Positions 9,586 through 18,063 of a stretch of 64,000 nucleotides of DNA are shown here, in pieces (the first letter of the stretch is position 1; each line of letters opens with the position of its first letter). Source of the stretch: Mycobacterium sp. OAS707 (GTDB lineage: Bacteria > Actinomycetota > Actinomycetes > Mycobacteriales > Mycobacteriaceae); contig NZ_JADBDS010000003.1 of the NCBI RefSeq assembly GCF_014873705.1, forward strand, positions 682,001 to 746,000, written 5' to 3'. The notes under the pieces are model-generated. The model was not told where the DNA came from. It made no database searches and saw nothing but the letters and a program-made list of their open reading frames with translations. The position numbers and the translations under genes were made by a program.

Positions 9586-10458
9586 ATGTGCGGGATCGTC
9601 GGGCTGCACCTGCGCACGCCGGATCTCTATCCCCGGCTTGGCGAACTGCTGACCGGGATGCTGTGCGAGATGGGCGAGCGCGGCAGCGACTCGGCAGGTG
9701 TCGCTGTGTACGGCGACCCGGTCTGGTCGCCGCCGGGCCGCGGCTGCGTCTCGGTCCTGGAGGTGACCCCGGCGGCCGATGCCATCGACCTCGACGTGAG
9801 CATCGTTCGCCTCGGCGACACCTATCTCGTTACCGCAGAAGCGTCTTCCGGTGAGCTATTACACGCGGTGAAGGCGGCCTACCCGCAGGCCCTCATCGCG
9901 GGGTTCGGCGCGGATATGGCCGTGCTGAAGGGAGTTGGACATCCGCGCGAGCTGACCGAGGGCTGGGGTTTGAGCAAGGCACAGGGTTGGCAGGGCGTCG
10001 GCCACACCAGGATGGCAACCGAGTCGGCGGTGACGCCGGCGGGTTGCCATCCGTACGCGGTCGGTCCAGAACAGTGCATGGTGCACAACGGCTCGTTCGC
10101 CAACCACGCCACGATCCGCCGCGAACTCCGCGCCGCCGGTGTGCAATTCGACAGCGAGAACGACACGGAGGTGGGCGCGCGGTTCATCGCCAAGCAGTTG
10201 GCCGACGGCCGCGACGTCGAGGCCGCACTCAAGGAACTGTGCGCGGTCTTCGACGGGTTCTACACGCTGCTGGTGTCCAATCGCGACTCCTTCGCAGTGG
10301 TGCGCGACGCGATCGCATGCAAACCGGCCGTCATCGCCGAGACCGACGATTGGGTCGCGATGGGCAGCGAATACCGGGCGCTCGCAGGGCTTCCCGGCGT
10401 CGAATCGGCCAAGATCTGGGAGCCGGAACCGGAGGTGATCTACGCGTGGAACAGGTGA
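9586..10458 (+). CDS. glxB: Class II glutamine amidotransferase GlxB-like
   Basis: A 290-residue Ntn-type amidotransferase domain. After removal of Met, Cys2 (MCGIVGLH) is the nucleophile; GERGSDSAG, GVGHTRMATES and VHNGSFANH are the conserved glutaminase motifs. It corresponds to the N-terminal domain of glutamate synthase, here a separate subunit (also named mgsA in N-methylglutamate synthase). SD AAAGGAG precedes the ATG; the 3' end overlaps glxC by 13 bases. Confidence 0.88.
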   Translation: MCGIVGLHLRTPDLYPRLGELLTGMLCEMGERGSDSAGVAVYGDPVWSPPGRGCVSVLEVTPAADAIDLDVSIVRLGDTYLVTAEASSGELLHAVKAAYPQALIAGFGADMAVLKGVGHPRELTEGWGLSKAQGWQGVGHTRMATESAVTPAGCHPYAVGPEQCMVHNGSFANHATIRRELRAAGVQFDSENDTEVGARFIAKQLADGRDVEAALKELCAVFDGFYTLLVSNRDSFAVVRDAIACKPAVIAETDDWVAMGSEYRALAGLPGVESAKIWEPEPEVIYAWNR

Positions 10459-11132
10459 CCGCATTCGATCTGCGCACCACGCCGCTGCGGGAGATCAACG
10501 CCGCACTGCACAAGCCGGACCTGTCTGGTGAGTTCGTGATCGCGAATCCCGATGGCGCGCACAACGTCGCCGTCGGCGTCGACGCGCCGGTGAAGGTGAC
10601 GATCGACGGACACGTCGGCTACTACGCCGCGGGGATGAACCAGCAGGCCGAGATCACCATCGACGGTAACGCGGGCACCGGCCTGGCGGAGAACATGATG
10701 AGCGGGACCGTCTGGGTCAAAGGCAGCGCGTCGCAGTCGGCGGGTGCCACCGCGCACGGCGGTCTGCTGGTGATCGAGGGAGACGCAGCCGCTCGGTGCG
10801 GGATTTCGATGAAGGGCGTCGACATCGTGGTGGGTGGCAATGTCGGACACATGAGCGCGTTCATGGCCCAGGCCGGCCGGCTGGTGGTTCGCGGCAATGC
10901 CGCCGACGCACTGGGCGACTCGATCTACGAAGCGCGCATCTACGTCCGCGGCGACGTCGCATCGCTCGGCGCCGACTGCGTCGCCAAGCCGATGCGGTCC
11001 GAGCATCACGAGGAGCTCGAATATCTGCTGAAGGCTGCGGGTTTCGAGGGAGACGACACCGCGGCCTACACCCGGTACGGCTCCGCGCGAAACCTCTACC
11101 ACTTCCACATCGACAACACCTCGAGCTACTGA
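10446..11132 (+). CDS. glxC: GlxC-like GXGXG beta-helix subunit
   Basis: A 228-residue protein equivalent to the C-terminal beta-helix (GXGXG) domain of glutamate synthase large subunit, with repeated G-N-A-G/G-G-N-V-G turns. The GTG at 10446 has a near-perfect GGAGGTGAT 5' of it, so I prefer it to the GTG at 10455 that would give a 4-base overlap. Stop overlaps the glxD ATG by one base, indicating tight translational coupling. Likely subunit of a GlxBCD complex. Confidence 0.85.
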   Translation: MEQVTAFDLRTTPLREINAALHKPDLSGEFVIANPDGAHNVAVGVDAPVKVTIDGHVGYYAAGMNQQAEITIDGNAGTGLAENMMSGTVWVKGSASQSAGATAHGGLLVIEGDAAARCGISMKGVDIVVGGNVGHMSAFMAQAGRLVVRGNAADALGDSIYEARIYVRGDVASLGADCVAKPMRSEHHEELEYLLKAAGFEGDDTAAYTRYGSARNLYHFHIDNTSSY

Positions 11133-12439
11133 TGACCAACTGGGAACTTCGCGAATCCGCCACCTTCGACAGGCCGACGATCGCGGCCATCCAGCGTGCC
11201 GCCGAGACTGGCATCTACGACATTCGGGGATGGGGCGCCAAGCGGCCGCTGCCACATTTCGACGACCTGCTGTTCCTCGGTGCGTCGATGTCGCGCTATC
11301 CGCTCGAGGGTTATCGCGAGCGGTGCGGCACCGATGTCGTGCTCGGTGACCGGTTCGCGAAACATCCACTGCACCTGGATATTCCAGTGACGATTGCCGG
11401 CATGTCGTTCGGTGCGCTGTCGGGGCCGGCCAAGGAGGCGCTTGGCCGCGGCGCCAGCGAGGTGGGCACATCGACAACCACGGGCGACGGTGGCATGACA
11501 CTCGAGGAGCGCGGGCAGAGCAAGTACCTTGTCTACCAATATCTTCCGTCGCGATACGGGATGAACCCCGACGACCTGCGCAAGGCAGACGCGATCGAGG
11601 TGGTGCTCGGCCAGGGCGCCAAACCCGGCGGCGGCGGAATGCTGCTGGGTCAGAAGATCTCCGAACGCGTCGCCGCGATGCGCACGCTTCCCGAGGGCAT
11701 CGACCAACGCTCCGCGTGCAGACACCCGGATTGGACGGGTCCCGACGACCTGACCATCAAGATCAACGAACTGCGCGAGATCACGGACTTCCAGAAACCG
11801 ATCTACGTCAAGGTCGGTGCCACGCGGACGTACTACGACGTGAAACTGGCCGTGCATGCCGGTGCCGATGTCGTGGTCGTCGACGGCATGCAGGGCGGCA
11901 CCGCCGCCACCCAGGAGGTGTTCATCGAACACGTCGGCGTCCCGACGCTGGCCGCAGTGCCGCAGGCCGTGCAGGCGCTGGCAGAGCTCGGCGTGCACCG
12001 CAAAGTGCAACTCATCGTGAGCGGCGGCATCCGCACCGGCGCCGACGTCGCCAAGGCGCTTGCGCTGGGGGCCGACGCCGTCGCGATCGGCACCGCAGCG
12101 CTGATCGCGTTGGGCGACAACCATCCTCGCTACGCCGCCGAGTACGAGAAGCTCGGCAGCGCGGCAGGCTTCTTCGACGATTTCCAGGACGGCACGGATC
12201 CGGCCGGGATCAGCACGCAGGATCCCGAACTCGCGGCGCGGTTCGACCCGGTCGAGGGGGGCCGCAGGCTCGCCAACTATCTGCGGGTGCTGACCATGGA
12301 GGCCCAGACCATCGCCCGCGCCTGCGGCAAGGCGCACGTGTGCCACCTCGAACCGGAGGACCTGGTCGCGGTGACCATCGAGGCAGCCGCGATGGCGCGG
12401 GTGCCGCTGGCGGGAACGTCATGGATCCCGGGGCTATGA
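11132..12439 (+). CDS. glxD: GlxD-like FMN glutamate-synthase domain protein
   Basis: A 435-residue FMN-binding barrel like the synthase domain of glutamate synthase (and mgsC). AGMSFGALSGPAKEALG, GTSTTTGDGGM, KPGGGGMLLGQKIS and SGGIRTGADVAKALALGADAV are the conserved motifs. With GlxB and GlxC it would rebuild a three-piece glutamate synthase-like enzyme; in methylotrophs the analogous complex makes N-methylglutamate from methylamine and glutamate. Its end overlaps the next gene by ATGA. Confidence 0.88.
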   Translation: MTNWELRESATFDRPTIAAIQRAAETGIYDIRGWGAKRPLPHFDDLLFLGASMSRYPLEGYRERCGTDVVLGDRFAKHPLHLDIPVTIAGMSFGALSGPAKEALGRGASEVGTSTTTGDGGMTLEERGQSKYLVYQYLPSRYGMNPDDLRKADAIEVVLGQGAKPGGGGMLLGQKISERVAAMRTLPEGIDQRSACRHPDWTGPDDLTIKINELREITDFQKPIYVKVGATRTYYDVKLAVHAGADVVVVDGMQGGTAATQEVFIEHVGVPTLAAVPQAVQALAELGVHRKVQLIVSGGIRTGADVAKALALGADAVAIGTAALIALGDNHPRYAAEYEKLGSAAGFFDDFQDGTDPAGISTQDPELAARFDPVEGGRRLANYLRVLTMEAQTIARACGKAHVCHLEPEDLVAVTIEAAAMARVPLAGTSWIPGL

Positions 12440-13617
12440 CGGCAGACGTCGTCATCGTCGGCGGCGGCATCGAAGGTGCGGCGACCGCGTGGGCGCTCAG
12501 TCAGCGCGGCATCACCGATGTCGTTCTGCTCGAACGCAATACCGTCGCGTCGGGGATGACCGGCAAGTCCAGTGGCATCGTCCGCTGCCACTACGGGGTC
12601 ACGTCGCTTGCCGCGATGGCCACCGTCGGACTCGAAGTCTTCGAAAATGCCGAGGAGATCTTCGGTACTGACATCGGATTCCGGCAGACCGGATACGTCG
12701 TCGGCGTCGGCGAATCCAACGTCGAATCGCTGCGCAAAAGCCTTGCCGCGCAACGCGCGGTCGGTGTGCAGACCGAGGAGATCGACAAATCGGACGTCGC
12801 CGACCTGTGGCCGTTCGCAGACCTGTCGCCGTTCGAGGCGTTCGGCTGGGAGGCGCGCGGCGGCTACGGCGACGCGTACATGACCGCGCAGGCGTTCGCG
12901 GCGTCGGCCCGCGCGGCGGGCGTGCGAATCCGCCAGGGCGCCAATGTGATCGAACTGCTGGTCACCGGCGATCGCGTCACCGGCGTCCGGCTCGCCGACG
13001 GCAGCGAGATCTCCGCCGGCACCGTCGTCGTCGCTACGGGCGTGTGGACGAAACCGTTTTTGGCGCCGTACGGCGTCGACGTGCCGATCCGCGTGGTGCG
13101 CGAACAGATCGTCACGATCGCGCCAGGCATCGATATCGGGGCGGTGCCCGTGTTCTCCGATCTGGTGTCGTTGCAGTACGTGAGGCCAGAGGTCGGCGGC
13201 GACATCCTGTTCGGCAACAGCGACCTGTCCGACGTCGAAGAAGCGGATCCGGACAACTACCTGAACCGGGCCACCGACGCCTTCGTCGACCTCACCGTGG
13301 ACAAAGTCGGCTCCCGATTCCCCGGCTTCGCGGACGCGGCGATCAGCAGCAGCTACGCGGGCTGTTACGACGTCACACCGGATTGGAACCCCGTCATCAG
13401 CCGAACCGACATGCAGGGCCTCGTCGTCGCAGCGGGATTCAGCGGGCACGGATTCAAGATCGCGCCCGCAGTGGGCCGACTGGTCGCCGACCTCGTCATC
13501 GACGGACACAGCACCGACGCGCGCATTCCGCACTCCGACTTCCGGCTGTCCCGGTTCGACGAGGGTGACCTGCTCAAGAGCCCGTATCCGTATGTCGGCG
13601 CCGGGCAAATGCGATGA
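12436..13617 (+). CDS. FAD-dependent amine/amino-acid oxidoreductase (DAO family)
   Basis: A 393-residue flavoprotein with the dinucleotide motif VIVGGGIEGAATAWALS near the N-terminus and a second FAD motif (CYDVTPDWNPVI, GFSGHGFKIAPAVG) near the C-terminus, as in sarcosine oxidase beta and glycine oxidase. It would oxidise a secondary or methylated amino acid. The 4-base overlap with glxD argues that its substrate belongs to the same pathway, perhaps an N-alkylated glutamate or glycine (inference). Confidence 0.85.
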   Translation: MTADVVIVGGGIEGAATAWALSQRGITDVVLLERNTVASGMTGKSSGIVRCHYGVTSLAAMATVGLEVFENAEEIFGTDIGFRQTGYVVGVGESNVESLRKSLAAQRAVGVQTEEIDKSDVADLWPFADLSPFEAFGWEARGGYGDAYMTAQAFAASARAAGVRIRQGANVIELLVTGDRVTGVRLADGSEISAGTVVVATGVWTKPFLAPYGVDVPIRVVREQIVTIAPGIDIGAVPVFSDLVSLQYVRPEVGGDILFGNSDLSDVEEADPDNYLNRATDAFVDLTVDKVGSRFPGFADAAISSSYAGCYDVTPDWNPVISRTDMQGLVVAAGFSGHGFKIAPAVGRLVADLVIDGHSTDARIPHSDFRLSRFDEGDLLKSPYPYVGAGQMR

Positions 13618-13627
13618 TGGTGGCCCC

Positions 13628-14275
13628 GTGACAGACGTTCCGCTTCTTCGCAACAAGTCGGGCACGGCGCGAGACCGTGACCCACACGAGCCCGTCGAGG
13701 AGCTCGAGTTCGAAGCCGCGATCGGTCGAAACGTGCGCCAGCTGCGGCTGCAGCACGGCCTGACAGTGGCGGAAATGGCTGCCCGCGTTGGCATTTCGAA
13801 GGCCATGATGTCGAAGATCGAAAACGCCCAGACGTCATGCAGCCTGGGCACGCTTGCGTTGCTGGCCAAGGGTTTCGACGTGCCGGTCACCAGCCTGTTC
13901 CGTGGTGCGGACGTCGAGCGGCCCGCGGCGTTCGTCAAGGCGGGCACCGGCGCGCGCATCGTGCGCAACGGCACGAAGGAAGGCCACGAGTATCAGCTGC
14001 TCGGGTCGTTGCGGGGCGAGCACAAACGCCTCGAGTGCCTGCACGTCACGCTGTCGGAGAAGAGCCAGACCTATCCGCTGTTCCAGCACCCCGGCACCGA
14101 ATTCATTTACATGCTCGAGGGCGTCATGGACTACAGCCACAGCCGCTCGGTGTATCGCCTGCACCCCGGCGACTCGCTGCAGATCGACGGTGAAGGCGCA
14201 CATGGGCCTGTCGATCTGGTGGAGTTGCCGATCCGCTTCCTGTCGGTCATCGCCTTCCCTGACTCTCAGGTCTGA
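13628..14275 (+). CDS. XRE-family regulator with C-terminal cupin domain
   Basis: A 215-residue protein: helix-turn-helix at about 35-90 (GRNVRQLRLQHGLTVAEMA, GISKAMMSKIEN) and a cupin sensor fold (HPGTEFIYMLEGVMDY, LHPGDSLQIDGEGAHGP). Such regulators commonly control amine and amino-acid utilisation genes. It ends the amt-glx run, 10 bases after the oxidase, and is the best local candidate for its control. GTG at 13628 (VTDVPLL) is chosen because upstream residues overlap the previous gene. Confidence 0.85.
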   Translation: MTDVPLLRNKSGTARDRDPHEPVEELEFEAAIGRNVRQLRLQHGLTVAEMAARVGISKAMMSKIENAQTSCSLGTLALLAKGFDVPVTSLFRGADVERPAAFVKAGTGARIVRNGTKEGHEYQLLGSLRGEHKRLECLHVTLSEKSQTYPLFQHPGTEFIYMLEGVMDYSHSRSVYRLHPGDSLQIDGEGAHGPVDLVELPIRFLSVIAFPDSQV

Positions 14276-14279
14276 GTGG

Positions 14280-14939
14280 CTATGCGACCGTCCCGTCCTG
14301 CGGCAGCACCTCGATCCCAGACAGGACAGTCTCGGCCTCGCTCTGCTGCGCAGGATCTTGCGACCCACCGACCTGCACCACGGCGATCAGGTATGTGTCC
14401 CCGCCGGATTCGGCCACCACGGCCACGGTCTTGAACGGGTCGTCGCTCGGCAACGCATTCACCGCGCCGCCCATCGCCGGCTCAGCCGCCGCGATGGAGA
14501 CCGTCTCTGCAGGCAACCCGCAGACGGTGCCAGGCGTGCTGGTCAGTTCAGCCGACAGGCCCTCCTGTTCGGCGCCAATCAACAAGCCCTCTTGGAAGTT
14601 GTCGAAGATGACTGCAGGATCGCCCTCCGGAATCGACCTCACCATGACTATGACCGCCGCTTCGTCGTCCGACAGCGCGAGCCGGGTGGGCGAGCCATCC
14701 TTTTCGAGTTCGGGGGTGCGCTCCCAACCGGTGGGCTGGGGAATGCGGATCTGCGGTTCAGTACTGCCTGCGGCCGGAACATCCAGCATCGGTGTGTCGA
14801 CGTGTGTGCAGGGGCCCCGGTCACCCGCCATGGCGGCTCCGGGCGTGACGTTGGTGCAGCCGGTCACGGACAGGGCCAGCACCGTTGCGGCGCCTGCGGC
14901 GGTCAGGATCAGTCGGCTGCGGGTAGAAGTGGTGGCCAC
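14280..14939 (-). CDS. Lipoprotein, LpqN/LpqT-like
   Basis: A 219-residue exported protein with an N-terminal signal and lipobox LSVTGC (Cys28). The mature part resembles the LpqN/LpqT/MPT family of mycobacterial lipoproteins (IRIPQPTGWERTPEL opening, alternating beta strands). Role not known; LpqN has been linked to envelope lipid transport. Convergent with the XRE gene, 4 bases apart. Confidence 0.65.
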   Translation of the reverse strand: MATTSTRSRLILTAAGAATVLALSVTGCTNVTPGAAMAGDRGPCTHVDTPMLDVPAAGSTEPQIRIPQPTGWERTPELEKDGSPTRLALSDDEAAVIVMVRSIPEGDPAVIFDNFQEGLLIGAEQEGLSAELTSTPGTVCGLPAETVSIAAAEPAMGGAVNALPSDDPFKTVAVVAESGGDTYLIAVVQVGGSQDPAQQSEAETVLSGIEVLPQDGTVA

Positions 14940-15035
14940 GATGTGCTCTTTCTGCGTTCGGCGACCCCCGATGGGCCGCGCTCATAGGTAGGAGCGGCGA
15001 CGCCCGGTACCTCTGACACTTTTTTGACGACTTTT

Positions 15036-15063
15036 TTGGACCGACAGCCAGGCTTGCTACAGT
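15036..15063 (+). promoter_or_regulatory. leuA promoter: TTGGAC-N16-TACAGT
   Basis: A good sigma-A-type promoter. The -10 TACAGT ends 6 nt before the GTG of the leader peptide at 15070, so transcription should start at or next to that codon, making the leader translated without an untranslated leader. Confidence 0.6.
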
Positions 15064-15069
15064 GGTCGG

Positions 15070-15111
15070 GTGCAGCGGGTGCTCCTTCTCGGCAGCCGCG
15101 ACGGGGTCTGA
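15070..15111 (+). CDS. leuA leader peptide with three Leu codons
   Basis: GTG at 15070 opens a 13-codon frame reading MQRVLLLGSRDGV and stop. The three adjacent Leu codons (CTC CTT CTC at 15082-15090) in front of the leucine biosynthesis gene are the mark of an attenuator that senses charged tRNA-Leu. Leader peptides of this kind have been predicted in front of actinobacterial leuA. Confidence 0.7.
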   Translation: MQRVLLLGSRDGV

Positions 15112-15133
15112 TCAGACTGGCCTCCCGTCGCGG
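15096..15133 (+). promoter_or_regulatory. leuA attenuator hairpin
   Basis: CCGCGACGGG (15096-15105) pairs exactly with CCCGTCGCGG (15124-15133); inside the loop lies the palindrome GTCTGATCAGAC containing the leader stop. Separately, TGCTCC over the first Leu codon (15080-15085) is complementary to GGAGCA of the leuA ribosome site (15174-15179), suggesting that a ribosome stalled on Leu codons frees the leuA start. No poly-U, so translational control is likelier than termination. Confidence 0.55.
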
Positions 15134-15185
15134 GTAGTCGCGATGCGCCGGTCGAGTCCCGTCTATAACTCCCGGAGCAATCCCA

Positions 15186-17006
15186 ATGACTACCTTCTCG
15201 AAATCCACGCCAGATTCACCTGACGCCTTCAATTCCGTACGAAGCATCAACAAGCCGTCCGGCCCGGCCAACCCGGGCCAACCGGCCTGGAACACTCAAC
15301 GGGCCACGTCCATGCCGGTCAGCCGGTATCGGCCATTCGCCCAGGAAGTCGAACCCGTCACGCTCGCCGACCGCAGCTGGCCCGACAAGGTCGTCGACCG
15401 CGCCCCGATGTGGTGTGCCGTCGACCTGCGCGACGGCAATCAGGCGCTGATCGACCCGATGAGCCCGGCGCGCAAGCGTCGCATGTTCGACCTGCTGGTC
15501 CGGATGGGCTACAAGGAGATCGAGGTCGGTTTCCCGTCGGCCAGCCAGACCGACTTCGACTTCGTCCGCGAGATCATCACCCAGGGCGCGATCCCCGACG
15601 ACGTGACCATCCAGGTGCTGACGCAGTGCAGGCCCGAGTTGATCGAGCGGACGTTCGAGGCGTGCGAGGGTGCACCGCGAGCGATCGTGCACTTCTACAA
15701 CTCGACCTCGATCCTGCAGCGCAGGGTCGTGTTCCGCGCCGACCGCGAGGCGGTCAAGGCCATCGCCACCGACGGCGCCCGCAAGTGCGTCGAGGAAGCC
15801 AAGAAGTACCCGGGCACGCTCTGGCGCTACGAGTACAGCCCGGAGTCCTACACCGGTACCGAGTTGGAGTACGCCGTCGACGTGTGCAACTCCGTCGCCG
15901 AGATCATCCAGCCGACGTCCGACGTGCCGCTCATCGTCAATCTGCCCGCCACCGTCGAGATGGCCACGCCGAATGTGTACGCCGACTCGATCGAGTGGAT
16001 GCACCGGCACCTGACCCCGCGCGAGGCCATCATCTTGAGCCTGCATCCGCACAACGATCGCGGAACTGCCGTTGCCGCAGCGGAATTGGGCTATCAGGCC
16101 GGTGCCGACCGAATCGAGGGCTGCCTGTTCGGCAACGGCGAGCGTACCGGCAACGTCTGCCTCGTGACGCTGGGATTGAACCTGTTCTCCCGCGGCATCG
16201 ACCCGCAGATCGACTTCTCCAACATCGACGAGATCCGTCGCACTGTCGAGTACTGCAACCAGCTACCGGTGCACGAACGCCACCCGTACGGCGGCGATCT
16301 CGTCTACACCGCGTTCTCCGGCAGCCATCAGGACGCCATCAACAAGGGCCTCGACGCGATGAAGGTATCGGCCGACGAGCAGGACGCCGATGTTGACGAC
16401 ATCCTTTGGCAGGTCCCGTATCTGCCCATCGATCCGAAGGACGTCGGCCGCACCTATGAGGCGGTCATCCGGGTCAATTCGCAGTCGGGCAAGGGCGGCG
16501 TGGCCTACATCATGAAGGCCGACCACGGTTTGGCCCTGCCGCGCCGGTTGCAGATCGAGTTCAGCCAGGCGATCCAGAAGATCACCGACGGTGAGGGCGG
16601 CGAGGTCTCCCCGAAGGAGATGTGGGACGTTTTCGCCGACGAGTACCTGGCGCCGATCCGGCCGCTGGAGCGCATTCGGCAGAAGGTCACCGCAGCCGAG
16701 GTCGACGGTGGAACGGACACGATCGAGGCCGTGGTCAAGGTCGACGGCATCGAACGCGAGATCGTCGGCGCAGGCAACGGTCCGCTCGCCGCGTTCGTCG
16801 ACGCGCTCGGCGCAATCGGGATCAACGTCTCGGTGCTGGATTACTCCGAGCATGCGCTTTCGGCTGGCGAGGAGGCGCAGGCCGCTGCCTACGTCGAGGC
16901 GTCCATCGACGGCAAGACCGTGTGGGGCGTCGGCATCGCGACTTCGATCACCACTGCATCGCTTCGCGCGGTGGTGTCGGCGGTCAACCGCGCAAGTCGC
17001 TCCTAA
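15186..17006 (+). CDS. leuA: 2-isopropylmalate synthase
   Basis: Condenses acetyl-CoA with 2-ketoisovalerate, the first committed step of leucine synthesis. In the 606-residue protein WCAVDLRDGNQALID and the metal-binding HPHNDRGT are visible, with a C-terminal regulatory domain (about 470-606, leucine feedback) ending SITTASLRAVVSAVN. The 57-bp tandem repeats that lengthen this domain in M. tuberculosis are absent. ATG at 15186 has GGAG 8 nt upstream. Its stop overlaps the convergent TetR gene by 4 bases. Confidence 0.97.
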   Translation: MTTFSKSTPDSPDAFNSVRSINKPSGPANPGQPAWNTQRATSMPVSRYRPFAQEVEPVTLADRSWPDKVVDRAPMWCAVDLRDGNQALIDPMSPARKRRMFDLLVRMGYKEIEVGFPSASQTDFDFVREIITQGAIPDDVTIQVLTQCRPELIERTFEACEGAPRAIVHFYNSTSILQRRVVFRADREAVKAIATDGARKCVEEAKKYPGTLWRYEYSPESYTGTELEYAVDVCNSVAEIIQPTSDVPLIVNLPATVEMATPNVYADSIEWMHRHLTPREAIILSLHPHNDRGTAVAAAELGYQAGADRIEGCLFGNGERTGNVCLVTLGLNLFSRGIDPQIDFSNIDEIRRTVEYCNQLPVHERHPYGGDLVYTAFSGSHQDAINKGLDAMKVSADEQDADVDDILWQVPYLPIDPKDVGRTYEAVIRVNSQSGKGGVAYIMKADHGLALPRRLQIEFSQAIQKITDGEGGEVSPKEMWDVFADEYLAPIRPLERIRQKVTAAEVDGGTDTIEAVVKVDGIEREIVGAGNGPLAAFVDALGAIGINVSVLDYSEHALSAGEEAQAAAYVEASIDGKTVWGVGIATSITTASLRAVVSAVNRASRS

Positions 17007-17569
17007 TCGAGGAAGGCGCTCAGCAGTCGGTTCACAAGACCGGCGGCATCTAGCGCGCCCGACTCGGGCGCCATGGTGAGATTGCTGAACACAAAGCCGT
17101 TGAGCAATCTGCTGAGTTCGTCCATCCGCTGCGGTGTCGGGGTGAAGCCGGCGGCCTCGATGATGAGTGTCGCCGACTTCACCGCGGCCGCCTGAAGCTC
17201 CTTCATTAGCGGCCGAAGCTCTTCTCGCCGGGTGCTTTCCATGAAAAGCTCGAACCGTGCGAGGGTGAAGCGCCGCATCTGCTCGTCGGGTTCGAGCATG
17301 CGAATCATCAACGCCTTCAACGCATCCCGACTCAGCGGACCGATCGCCGACTGCAGCGTCTCGACGCGCTGCCAGTGCAGATCAACCGTCCGTTGGGCGG
17401 TCGCCTCGAGCAGCGCCTGGCGCGTGCGGAAGTAGTTCGACGTGGTGCCCGCCGGCACGCCCGCGCGGCTGTCGACCTGTCGGTGCGTGAGCCCCCCGAC
17501 GCCGTCATCACACAGGATGTCGATCGCGGCGTCGAGGATCTGCGTCCGTCGTTCTGGATTGGGTGGCAT
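17003..17569 (-). CDS. TetR-family transcriptional regulator
   Basis: 188 residues: an N-terminal DNA-binding domain (RRTQILDAAIDILCDDGVGGLTHRQVDSRAGVPAGTTSNYF pattern, about 7-48) and a C-terminal ligand domain. It is second in an operon with the membrane protein upstream; its ATG is reached by the stop region of that gene. It most likely represses the operon through the operators at 18002 and 18037. Inducer unknown. Confidence 0.88.
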   Translation of the reverse strand: MPPNPERRTQILDAAIDILCDDGVGGLTHRQVDSRAGVPAGTTSNYFRTRQALLEATAQRTVDLHWQRVETLQSAIGPLSRDALKALMIRMLEPDEQMRRFTLARFELFMESTRREELRPLMKELQAAAVKSATLIIEAAGFTPTPQRMDELSRLLNGFVFSNLTMAPESGALDAAGLVNRLLSAFLD

Positions 17570-18024
17570 CAGTTCCTATATTGCAGCCTGGCGAACAGGG
17601 TCAGGAACGCCGGGTAGACGACGATCAGCAGGAACCAGCTGAACCACATCGGAAACCATGTGACCAAAGTGGTGTCCCAGATGATGTAGGAGCAGTAGAT
17701 GTGCAGCGGCACACTGCCTGCGATGTAGACCACCGAGCCGGTGAAAAGCGCGCGGTGCCGTTTGTTGGCAAACCTCACGCGATGCGTCGCCAGCAGCACG
17801 ATCCCGGTGACGGCGGCATATGTCATCGGCACGAGCAGGATCTTGTCGGTCGTCGGCGTGATCGCGTATTGCAACGCCCAGGCGTCACCGAAAATCACCC
17901 GCAGCAGATGCAGGACCACGCCGAGAACGATGGTCAGCATCGCCGCTTCCTTGAAGAAGTAGCCGTGGCGCCGATAAGCGTCTGAACGGGACGGTTTACG
18001 TACTACGTCTGTAGTGGTTGTCAT
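17569..18024 (-). CDS. Four-helix integral membrane protein
   Basis: 151 residues with about four membrane helices (roughly 28-46, 62-80, 92-110, 122-142) after a basic soluble N-terminus. No family recognised. First gene of the TetR operon; the pair looks like a small self-regulated membrane/regulator cassette. The ATG at 18024 lies 6 nt after a -10 element, so the message is probably leaderless. Confidence 0.65.
   Translation of the reverse strand: MTTTTDVVRKPSRSDAYRRHGYFFKEAAMLTIVLGVVLHLLRVIFGDAWALQYAITPTTDKILLVPMTYAAVTGIVLLATHRVRFANKRHRALFTGSVVYIAGSVPLHIYCSYIIWDTTLVTWFPMWFSWFLLIVVYPAFLTLFARLQYRN
18002..18015. promoter_or_regulatory. Second TetR operator candidate inside the first codons
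   Basis: ACTAC-GTCT-GTAGT, the same half-sites as the main operator, centred 37 bp downstream of it within codons 4-8 of the membrane-protein gene. Confidence 0.6.
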
Positions 18025-18030
18025 CAGCCG

Positions 18031-18060
18031 ACGGTATCACTACGTGTGTAGTGACTGCAA
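18031..18060 (-). promoter_or_regulatory. Promoter with operator filling the spacer
   Basis: On the minus strand: -35 TTGCAG (18060-18055), an 18-bp palindrome TCACTAC-N4-GTAGTGA (18054-18037) and -10 TACCGT (18036-18031), then 6 nt to the ATG. The palindrome occupies the whole 18-bp spacer, so a bound repressor would exclude RNA polymerase. Confidence 0.7.
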
Positions 18061-18063
18061 TAG

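Noticed and set aside
12277..13974. 565-residue minus-strand frame across the FAD oxidase and regulator
   Set aside because: Antisense shadow of clear plus-strand genes.
15186..17006. Tandem repeat expansion in leuA as in M. tuberculosis
   Set aside because: The regulatory domain reads straight through with no repeated unit.
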